A DNA stretch of 14,434 nt from Ignavibacteria bacterium UBA2373 (GTDB taxonomy: Bacteria; Bacteroidota; Ignavibacteria; Kapaibacteriales; UBA961): positions 1 through 14,434 of the forward strand of contig DDTD01000048.1 in the NCBI GenBank assembly GCA_002344005.1, in the 5' to 3' direction. Shown here in pieces: positions 7,274-13,548 of the stretch. Made by a program: the position numbers and the translations under genes. The notes beneath the pieces are model-generated. The model saw only the letters and a program-made list of their open reading frames with translations, had not been told where the DNA came from and ran no database searches. Each line of letters starts with the position of its first letter. Position 1 is the first letter of the stretch.

Positions 7274-9211
7274 ATGACATACGACGAACTCAAAACCAAA
7301 GTAGAGGAACTCGAAATAGTAATTGAACAAGAACAGAATTATAAACAAGCACAAGTTCTGGCTCTTGAGATTATTGAAAATGCAAATATGGAAGATAATT
7401 CCGAGGCATTTGCTAGGGTGCTGTTTTTTTTAGCCCAATCTCTATGGCGTAATGGATTGCCCGAAAAAGGCTTGTCGTATGCAATACAATGCTTGGATAT
7501 CGCAGAAAAACATCACTATAGAGATTTACAAGCACGTGCTATGGGAGTAATTGGTCTGCTGTATAGTAGTTTGTCAGAGTTTACAAAATCTTTAGAATAT
7601 TATGAAAACTCACTTTGTATTGATGAAAATCAAGGGAATAAATCTCGTATTGCAATAACACATAGTAATATAGGTGTCGTCTATAGTAATTTGTCAAATT
7701 TTGCTCTTGCTCAACAGTATTTTCAAAAATCACTTTTTCTCCATGAAGAGTTACAGGACGAACAAGGTATTGCAGGAAATATGCTCAATATAGGTAATGT
7801 GTATCATCTATTGTCGGATTCTAAAACGGCTATAGAGTATTTTCGTAGAGCATTGACTCTTGCTCAAAAAAATGGTAATAAAAGAGAGGAAACTACCTGC
7901 TTGCTGTCAATAGGAAATGTATATGTTAAGTTAGACGAATATGAAACAGCATTGGGATATTATAGAGACTCTTTATTTATTGCCGAAGAATATGATAATA
8001 AAAAAAGTATAACAATAATTTGGGGTAATATTGGGACTGTTTATGTGCAGATGTCTTGCTATCAAGAGGCACTTGAGTATTTTTATAAAGCACTGAATTG
8101 TGCCAAAAGTAGTACTAATAAATATGCCGAGGCACTATGGAAAGGAAGTCTTGGTGCATTGTATCTGCGTGAGGATTTTGAAGGATATAATTGTAAAAAA
8201 GGAGAAGAATATTTACTTGAGTCAATAGAATTTTTTCAAGAACATGGAGTAAAGCTGCATGAATATGAAATGAGGAAAATAATTGCTGATATGTATGAAC
8301 GAGAAAAACGCTGGGAAGAATTTTCGTTTCATTTTAAACGATATCATGAATTAAAAGAACAAGTGTATTCTGATGAAGTTCAAAAATTAATCCAAAATAA
8401 TGAATACATGCAGATTGTTGCAGAAAAAGAAAAACAATTAGCTATTGAGAAAACTCGGATTCAAGAACGTGAACACGTGATGAAAGATTTAGAAACTTTA
8501 AACACAAAACTTGTTGAGGCAGATAAAGCAAAAAACGATATTCTTGGTATTGTTGTGCATGATTTAAAGAATCCACTTACTTTAATTCAGTTAAAGGCGG
8601 ATATACTTCAGACAAAAAATGTACAACTTACGAAGGAACAACTGATTTCGACCGGAAAAAGTATAGCTTCAGTGGCTCAACACATGAATAGAATTATATC
8701 AAATTTATTAGATATAAATGCTTTAGAATCAGGAAAAATGACCTTAAAAATGACATCAATTGACGTTGCTTCTGTTGTTGAAAGAGCTGTTAAATTTCAT
8801 AGCGACAGTGCATCTGCAAAAAATATTATTGTTCTTACCGAAATACAGTCCCAATTACCGCATGCTATTGCTGATGCGGAAGGATTATATGAAGTGATTG
8901 AAAATCTATTATCCAATGCAATTAAATTCTCACCTCAAGGACTTTCAATTATGGTGTCATGCGCGGTTGAGGACAAAACTATTGTTCTTTCTGTTAAAGA
9001 TAATGGTCCGGGTATATCATTGGAAGATCAGAAAAAGTTATTCGGCAAATTTCAAAAGTTATCTGCGCGACCAACTGCCGGAGAATATTCTACCGGATTA
9101 GGATTGTCTATTGCAAAAACAATAACCGAACAAATGGGGGGTATGCTCGAGTGTCAGAGTGTCACCGGGCAGGGTGCAAATTTTATTGTTCGTCTAAAGA
9201 GGTCGCTATAA
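7274..9211 (+). CDS. G3: TPR-repeat sensor histidine kinase
   Basis: A predicted soluble 645-residue kinase. Residues about 46-369 form eight TPR units with the array's 44-residue variant at 286-329 (DFEGYNCKKGEEYLLESI), then FKRYHELKEQVYSDEV, the counterpart of the VQSEEA linker in the cyclases. A coiled coil leads to HisKA with VVHDLKNPLTLIQ (phospho-acceptor H429) and a HATPase_c domain: N-box N544 and N548 (ENLLSNAIKFS), G1 DNGPGIS from D576, F-box LFGKFQKL, G2 STGLGLSIA with GLGL from G608. All motifs for autophosphorylation are intact. There is no membrane segment, so the TPR stack is the likely input domain. Up to the linker it is clearly a sibling of G2, so kinase and cyclase outputs have been exchanged on one chassis. 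No intact response regulator is in the window; a possible remnant lies downstream at 9392. Confidence 0.93.
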   Translation: MTYDELKTKVEELEIVIEQEQNYKQAQVLALEIIENANMEDNSEAFARVLFFLAQSLWRNGLPEKGLSYAIQCLDIAEKHHYRDLQARAMGVIGLLYSSLSEFTKSLEYYENSLCIDENQGNKSRIAITHSNIGVVYSNLSNFALAQQYFQKSLFLHEELQDEQGIAGNMLNIGNVYHLLSDSKTAIEYFRRALTLAQKNGNKREETTCLLSIGNVYVKLDEYETALGYYRDSLFIAEEYDNKKSITIIWGNIGTVYVQMSCYQEALEYFYKALNCAKSSTNKYAEALWKGSLGALYLREDFEGYNCKKGEEYLLESIEFFQEHGVKLHEYEMRKIIADMYEREKRWEEFSFHFKRYHELKEQVYSDEVQKLIQNNEYMQIVAEKEKQLAIEKTRIQEREHVMKDLETLNTKLVEADKAKNDILGIVVHDLKNPLTLIQLKADILQTKNVQLTKEQLISTGKSIASVAQHMNRIISNLLDINALESGKMTLKMTSIDVASVVERAVKFHSDSASAKNIIVLTEIQSQLPHAIADAEGLYEVIENLLSNAIKFSPQGLSIMVSCAVEDKTIVLSVKDNGPGISLEDQKKLFGKFQKLSARPTAGEYSTGLGLSIAKTITEQMGGMLECQSVTGQGANFIVRLKRSL

Positions 9212-9391
9212 TTTGTTGTTATGCAAAGGGCAAATCCTTTCTTATTATAGCTGTACGGTAAAGAATTATGGACACTATTTCAGAGTTAAGTTACGTATTG
9301 AGATAGATGAGTATTGGTGTTATAAGCCTCTCATCGTAGTTTTGCAGAAGACTATACAAAAGTGAACTTACTATCTTAAGAGAAAACAACT
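9212..9391 (+). other. Spacer after the histidine kinase gene
   Basis: About 180 bases with no recognisable gene. A 5-bp stem (AAAGG 9225-9229, CCTTT 9236-9240) is too weak, and lacks a T-run, for a terminator call. A sigma-70-like promoter candidate at 9298-9326 is listed separately. The shared ATCACAGT leader is absent. Confidence 0.5.
9298..9326 (+). promoter_or_regulatory. Candidate sigma-70-type promoter
   Basis: TTGAGA (9298-9303) and TATAAG (9321-9326) each match the consensus at five of six positions and are separated by 17 bases. A start near 9333 would lie about 60 bases before the small ORF at 9392 and about 150 before G4. Whether this organism uses such boxes is unknown. Confidence 0.35.
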
Positions 9392-9484
9392 ATGAATATG
9401 AAAAAGATTACCGTACTCTATGTGACGAGTGAAGAGGAAAATGCACGCAATTTTCAAAAAACAGGTGTTTTTTTCGGAGCATAA
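9392..9484 (+). pseudogene. 30-codon relic resembling a response-regulator N-terminus
   Basis: ATG at 9392 opens a frame reading MN then MKKITVLYVTSEEENARNFQ and ending KTGVFFGA with TAA at 9482-9484. The pattern hydrophobic strand-YV-xx-EEEN-xxNFQ closely resembles the first strand and helix of receiver domains, which usually read ILYVDDEEEN. Here the acidic DD pair that binds magnesium is replaced by TS, and the frame stops where helix 1 would continue, so the phospho-acceptor region is missing. It sits downstream of the histidine kinase, where a partner regulator would be expected, and its TAA directly abuts the ATG of G4 (TAAATG). The best reading is a collapsed response regulator. Alternatives are a translated coupling leader for G4 or coincidence in 30 codons. 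Confidence 0.45.
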
Positions 9485-11185
9485 ATGACAGCTGAAGAAA
9501 TAGAGAAAAAATATGATGCCGCAATTGCTATAAATGTGCCGGAAACTAAAGCAGATGCTTTAAATCTTCTGGCGTGGCAATTGCGTTTATTGTCCCAATA
9601 TGATAAAGCCACCGCTATATGTGAAGAAGCACTCTCAGTAGCTGATGCTTGCTCTAGTAAAGATGCTGCCGGTAAAATCCTAAATACACTTGCGAATATT
9701 ACGGCTGATAGGGGTGATATATCCAACGCTTTGAAGTATTTTCAACAAGCAATACAAAATTTTGAACACAGTAATGACAGTTATTGGTTGGGAGCTGTAT
9801 TGGGTAATTGTGGTAATATCTATAAAAATCTTAACGAATATAATCTTGCACTTGAGTATTATCATAAAGCGCTTTCACTTTATGAAAAACAAGGCATAAA
9901 AAATCATATACCTGTATGGCTTAGTAATATAGGAAATGTTTATCATAATTTAAAGGAATACGATATTGCTTTGGAATTTCACATAAAAGCATTCGCTTTA
10001 CGAGAAGAAATGGGGCAAAGTTCAGAAATGGGCACCGTGTTTTCTAATATTGGCAATGCTTATTATGAAATGGGAGAATATGATAAAGCACTTGAGTATT
10101 ACTCACAATCATTGAAAGTAGATTTAGAAAATGAGTTTTCTATGGATATTGCTATAGATTATGGTAATCTTGGTCGTGTGTTTGCAAAACAAGAATATAG
10201 TGGCTATGACCCCGATAAAGCGGAAGAATATCTTGTTAAAGCGGGAGCAATGTTTGAAAAACTCGGCAATAAACAATATCAGTTTGTGTTTCATAAAATA
10301 CTTTCCAACCTCTATAGAAATCAACAACGTTGGGAGGAATCGGATAATGAATTTCGTAAATTTTATGCTCTTGAAAAGGAAGTACAAAGTGAAGAAGCGA
10401 AACAAGAAGCAGAAAAAATGGAGTATCGTCGTAAAGTAGAAGAAGCCGAACGTGATAGACAAGTAAAACTTGCACGATTTCAAGAACGTGAGAAAATACT
10501 TGACAATATACTTCCTTCACAAATCACCGAACGTTTAATTAAAGGCGAACAACCAATTGCGGATAAAGCAGAAAATGTATCAATCTTTTTCTCTGATATA
10601 GTGGGTTTTACCACTCTTTCGCAGCATATAAGTGCTAAAGAATTAGTATCGGGTCTCAATGAATTATTTATACAATACGATATTCTTGCAAAGAAATATG
10701 GTTTAGAAAAAATTAAGACGATAGGCGATGCATATATGGCGGTATGTGGAGTTCCTGTATTCACCTCGGATCATGCAAGTCGTACAGCACAATTTGCTCT
10801 CGGAGTGCAAGAATTATTTGTAGCAGGAGTAGAAATAGCCGGTCATAAAGTGAATATTCGTATCGGCTTACATTGCGGGGAAGTTGTAGCGGGTGTTATA
10901 GGCGAACAAAAATTTGCTTATGATTTATGGGGCGATGCCGTGAACACGGCAAGCAGAATGGAAAGTCATGGCGCAGCGGGGAAAATTCATGTGTCGGAAG
11001 AATTTGTAAGAGAATTAGGAATGAGGAATGAAAAATTAGGAATGAAGGACAAAGAATTAACAGGCGACAATTCTCAATTCGTAATTATTAATTCTCAATT
11101 CATATTCGTTCCCCGTGGCGAAATAGAAATTAAAGGCAAAGGAAAAATGCGTACCTATTTTTTGGAAAAGGTGTCTGAATTATGA
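9485..11185 (+). CDS. G4: TPR-repeat class III adenylate cyclase with an in-frame repeat insertion
   Basis: At 566 residues this is the shortest complete member, with about seven TPR units (22-305) including the 44-residue variant at 222-265 (EYSGYDPDKAEEYLVKAG). The coiled coil (EVQSEEA, VEEAERDRQVKLARFQERE) leads to the cyclase domain at about 366-563. Key residues are metal D371 and D415, adenine-selecting K411 and D480, and transition-state N487 and R491, so adenylyl activity is predicted. Residues about 510-539, between FVREL and VPRGEIEIKGKG, are a low-complexity insertion (LGMRNEKLGMKDKEL ... NSQFVIINSQF) encoded by paired direct and inverted repeats. The N-terminus (MTAEEIEKKYDAA) has lost the KVEELE motif of G2, G3 and G6. 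The ATG at 9485 directly follows the stop of the preceding 30-codon frame, so translation may be coupled. Confidence 0.92.
   Translation: MTAEEIEKKYDAAIAINVPETKADALNLLAWQLRLLSQYDKATAICEEALSVADACSSKDAAGKILNTLANITADRGDISNALKYFQQAIQNFEHSNDSYWLGAVLGNCGNIYKNLNEYNLALEYYHKALSLYEKQGIKNHIPVWLSNIGNVYHNLKEYDIALEFHIKAFALREEMGQSSEMGTVFSNIGNAYYEMGEYDKALEYYSQSLKVDLENEFSMDIAIDYGNLGRVFAKQEYSGYDPDKAEEYLVKAGAMFEKLGNKQYQFVFHKILSNLYRNQQRWEESDNEFRKFYALEKEVQSEEAKQEAEKMEYRRKVEEAERDRQVKLARFQEREKILDNILPSQITERLIKGEQPIADKAENVSIFFSDIVGFTTLSQHISAKELVSGLNELFIQYDILAKKYGLEKIKTIGDAYMAVCGVPVFTSDHASRTAQFALGVQELFVAGVEIAGHKVNIRIGLHCGEVVAGVIGEQKFAYDLWGDAVNTASRMESHGAAGKIHVSEEFVRELGMRNEKLGMKDKELTGDNSQFVIINSQFIFVPRGEIEIKGKGKMRTYFLEKVSEL
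11012..11101 (+). repeat. Paired direct and inverted repeats inside the G4 cyclase domain
   Basis: AATTAGGAATGA occurs at 11013-11024 and 11034-11045, and AATTCTCAATTC at 11069-11080 and 11090-11101. Both pairs are spaced exactly 21 bases. The reverse complement of the second unit (GAATTGAGAATT) resembles the first (GAATTAGGAATG at 11012-11023), so the block is an imperfect large hairpin translated in frame. It occupies the same protein loop as the insertions in G2 and G5. Confidence 0.6.
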
Positions 11186-11207
11186 TTTATAGAACTGCTC
11201 TATGTGG

Positions 11208-11236
11208 TTGACATAAAAGTAAATAAAAAAAATAAT
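11208..11236 (+). promoter_or_regulatory. Candidate strong sigma-70-type promoter for G5
   Basis: TTGACA (11208-11213) matches the -35 consensus exactly, and AATAAT (11231-11236) matches the -10 at five of six positions, with a 17-base A-rich spacer. Transcription would start near 11243, inside or just after the GTCCGGAC palindrome, leaving a leader of about 105 bases that includes the hairpin. Use by the native sigma factor is not known. Confidence 0.45.
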
Positions 11237-11251
11237 GTCCGGACCATGATT

Positions 11252-11281
11252 TGTAGAACAGTCCGTTGTGGCTGTTCTACA
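11252..11281 (+). repeat. Hairpin with perfect 10-bp stem in the G5 leader
   Basis: TGTAGAACAG (11252-11261) pairs with CTGTTCTACA (11272-11281) around a 10-base loop. An A-run, not a T-run, follows, so it is not an intrinsic terminator. The copy before G6 keeps the loop and right arm, but its left arm is changed (GTAGGGATAG), so pairing there is poor. Confidence 0.6.
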
Positions 11282-11353
11282 CGAAAAAAATATCAACACA
11301 AAAAGTAATCACAGTAATCAAAACAATCAAACATATCACAGTTGAGACGATGA
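11260..11353 (+). repeat. Duplicated leader, copy 1 (before G5)
   Basis: This segment, from AGTCCGTTGTGG through CACAGTTGAGACGATGA, is almost identical to 13456-13548. The differences are GT versus C in the middle and two single-base changes just before the ATG. It contains the two ATCACAGT boxes and runs into the start codon of G5. Confidence 0.85.
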
Positions 11354-13425
11354 CACAAGAAGAACTACAAGCAATGCTTGACAGGGCGCAGGAATCACAG
11401 AAAATGGGAGAATATGCCGATGCAGAATACTATGCCTCAGAGCTTATAAAGGCAGTTCCTGTTGATGACACATCTTGTGTTCACAGTAGTGCCTTACTTG
11501 TACTATCTGATTCTCTGCGGATGCGCGGGATGCTTAAACAATCGCTTGAAAAAGCTGAACTGGCACTGTCTTTATCCATACAAGCGAAAGACCTATATCA
11601 AGAAGCGAAAGCAATGAGTACACTTGGGGTAGTATATACGCTTCTTGGTGACTATCAACAAGCACTTAACTATTGTACTAAAGCTCTTGCTCTTGATGAA
11701 GAGTTGGGTCATAATGTCGGGATGGCACGCGATCGTGGGAATCTTGGTGTTATTTATCAAAATCTGGCAGATTACCCTCTTGCCGCAGAATATCAAAAAC
11801 AAGCTCTCGCTATTAATAGAGAAATCGGAGCTAAAGATGGTATTGCAAGGAATAATGCCAATCTTGGTATTGTCTATAGAAGTATGGGTAACTACGATGT
11901 ATCAATGGCGCATTATATTGAAGCACTTAGTATATCCGAAGAACTCGAAGACATACCATCAATTTGTCAGCTTAACGGTAATATTGGTGGTCTCTATTAT
12001 GCTCTTGGAAGTTATGATAAAGCACTCGAATACTTATACAAAGCTGTTGCCGATAGTAGTCTGCGCGGAGAAAAGGCGAGGGCAGCGCGATTTACAGCCA
12101 ATATAGGCAGTGTATATAATTCCCTCGGTCAACATGATAAAGCACTTGAATACTACCTCAAAGCACTTGCTGCGCAAGAAGAACAAGATAATAAGACCGA
12201 TGTAGCAACGCTTGGAGGTAATATAGGTATCGTGTATGCTGAACTTAGAAGTTATGAACAAGCGCTCGAATATTTTATGAAAGCTCTTGCCACACATCAA
12301 GAACTTGGTCGTAAGTCCTCAGCTGCTTTAGTATTGGGCAATATCGGGAATGTATATACACTCATTGGTAGTTATGATAAAGCGTTGGATTACTATACCC
12401 GCGCACTTATGGCTCATGAAGAACTTGGTGAAAAATCAGGTATTGCCAATGTTTCAGGGAATATTGGCTCACTGTATGCTGACGATCAGTTTGTTGGCTA
12501 TGATGCTGGTAAAGCCGAAGAGTTTCTGTTGAAAGCAATTGCTCTTAGTAAAGAAGTAGGAGCAAAGCAGCATTTGTACAAATATGACAAAGCAGTTGCC
12601 GAACTCTATAAAAATACAAATCGAAAAGCAGAAGCTTATGATTATTTTGAGCGCTATCATACCGTAGAAAAACAGGTTCAAAGTGAAGAAGCAACCAGAC
12701 AGAGTCAACTCATGGAGTATCGTCGCAAAGTAGAAGAAGCCGAGCGTGACCGTCAGGTAAAAATCGCACGGTTTCAAGAGCAAGAGAAACTCCTCTATAA
12801 TACTCTCCCTGCTCAGATAGCCGAACGGATATTGCAGGGCGAAAGAACCATAGCCGATGTCCACCAAAATGTGTCAGTCTTTTTCTCGGATATTGTTGGC
12901 TTTACTCACTTATCGCAGCAAATATCCGCAGAGAGCTTAGTCCAGATGTTGAATAGATTATTCTCACAATTTGACCAGCTATCGCGTAAGTACGGTTTGG
13001 AGAAAATTAAAACAATCGGCGATGCCTACATGGCGGTATGCGGTGCACCAAATCAATGCAATAATCATGCAGAACGTACAGGACTCTTTGCGCTCGAGGT
13101 ATCAGAATTGATGGATAATTTTATTGTTGATTCCGTCGGACAAATTTCAGTACGCATTGGCTTGCATACAGGAAGTGTCGTTGCCGGAATAATAGGCGAA
13201 GTTAAATTTTCGTATGATATGTGGGGTGACGCGGTGAATACCGCAGCGAGAATGGAAAGTCACGGTGAAGCAGGAAAAATCCATGTGTCGGAAGAATTTA
13301 AACATGCCGTAGAGACGGTGCACGCACCATCTCTACGGTTTATTCCGCGTGGTGAAATGGAAATAAAAGGCAAAGGAATAATGAAAACCTATTTTTTGGA
13401 GAAAGTGTCTGAACAGGATTTATAG
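11350..13425 (+). CDS. G5: TPR-repeat class III adenylate cyclase with the longest complete TPR stack
   Basis: A 691-residue predicted soluble cyclase. About ten TPR units occupy 45-448, seven of them very regular 40-residue copies (such as LGNIGNVYTLIGSYDKALDYY), with the 44-residue variant at 365-408 (DQFVGYDAGKAEEFLLKAI). The coiled coil (QVQSEEA, VEEAERDRQVKIARFQEQEK) and the catalytic domain (about 510-685) follow. Metal residues are D514 and D558, the adenine pair K554 and D623, and the transition-state pair N630 and R634, all intact. Residues 653-663 are encoded by a near-perfect palindrome. The ATG at 11350 (MTQEELQAML) matches the paralog starts, whereas an upstream TTG at 11266 would run through a repeated leader. 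The C-terminal EQDL and the stop lie in an AGGATT-rich repeat that continues into the spacer. Confidence 0.93.
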   Translation: MTQEELQAMLDRAQESQKMGEYADAEYYASELIKAVPVDDTSCVHSSALLVLSDSLRMRGMLKQSLEKAELALSLSIQAKDLYQEAKAMSTLGVVYTLLGDYQQALNYCTKALALDEELGHNVGMARDRGNLGVIYQNLADYPLAAEYQKQALAINREIGAKDGIARNNANLGIVYRSMGNYDVSMAHYIEALSISEELEDIPSICQLNGNIGGLYYALGSYDKALEYLYKAVADSSLRGEKARAARFTANIGSVYNSLGQHDKALEYYLKALAAQEEQDNKTDVATLGGNIGIVYAELRSYEQALEYFMKALATHQELGRKSSAALVLGNIGNVYTLIGSYDKALDYYTRALMAHEELGEKSGIANVSGNIGSLYADDQFVGYDAGKAEEFLLKAIALSKEVGAKQHLYKYDKAVAELYKNTNRKAEAYDYFERYHTVEKQVQSEEATRQSQLMEYRRKVEEAERDRQVKIARFQEQEKLLYNTLPAQIAERILQGERTIADVHQNVSVFFSDIVGFTHLSQQISAESLVQMLNRLFSQFDQLSRKYGLEKIKTIGDAYMAVCGAPNQCNNHAERTGLFALEVSELMDNFIVDSVGQISVRIGLHTGSVVAGIIGEVKFSYDMWGDAVNTAARMESHGEAGKIHVSEEFKHAVETVHAPSLRFIPRGEMEIKGKGIMKTYFLEKVSEQDL
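13307..13338 (+). repeat. Near-perfect 32-bp palindrome inside the G5 cyclase coding sequence
   Basis: Arms CCGTAGAGACGGTGC (13307-13321) and GCACCATCTCTACGG (13324-13338) pair at 14 of 15 positions around AC. It encodes about VETVHAPSLR, just before FIPRGEMEIKGKG. GTAGAGACG-type palindromes occur as interspersed repeats in other bacterial genomes (recalled, not searched). Confidence 0.75.
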
Positions 13426-13455
13426 GATTCAAGGATGAGCAGGATTCGTAGGGAT
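13415..13455 (+). repeat. AGGATT short-period repeat at the end of G5
   Basis: AGGATT or a close variant starts at 13415, 13424, 13432 (AGGATG), 13441 and 13451 (GGGATA), a period of 8-10 bases. It overlaps the last codons and stop of G5 and abuts the second copy of the duplicated leader. Confidence 0.6.
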
Positions 13456-13548
13456 AGTCCGTTGTGGCTGTTCTACACGAAAAAAATATCAACACAAAAA
13501 CAATCACAGTAATCAAAACAATCAAACATATCACAGTTTAGACCATGA
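13456..13548 (+). repeat. Duplicated leader, copy 2 (before G6)
   Basis: This is the second copy of the 11260-11353 segment and again runs into a start codon (ATG 13545). Similarity stops abruptly on the left at AGTCC, inside what is a hairpin left arm in copy 1, so the promoter candidate seen before G5 is not duplicated here. Confidence 0.85.

Larger units (their letters stand above)
11186..11349 (+). promoter_or_regulatory. G4-G5 intergenic leader region
   Basis: This 164-base spacer holds two degenerate copies of an ATGATTTRTAGAAC... unit (11182-11214 and 11246-11278), a good promoter candidate, an 8-bp GTCCGGAC palindrome (11237-11244), a 10-bp stem hairpin, and the first copy of the leader duplicated before G6. 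The in-frame TTG at 11266 would extend G5 by 28 codons through these repeats, so it is treated as non-coding. Confidence 0.55.

Noticed and set aside
9225..9240. AAAGG/CCTTT stem after the histidine kinase as a terminator
   Set aside because: The stem is only five base pairs and has no T-run; no convincing intrinsic terminator was found anywhere in the window.
11252..11281. 10-bp stem hairpin as a terminator for G4
   Set aside because: It is followed by an A-run rather than a T-run and lies downstream of the likely G5 promoter start.
11266..11349. Upstream TTG start extending G5 by 28 residues
   Set aside because: The extra codons run through the leader duplicated before G6, and the paralogs start with MTxxE, as at ATG 11350.
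3081..13425. Guanylate cyclase instead of adenylate cyclase activity for the array
   Set aside because: All four complete cyclases carry Lys (IKTIGD) and Asp (YDxW) at the purine-selecting positions, the adenylyl pattern, rather than Glu and Cys/Ser. Assay would still be decisive.
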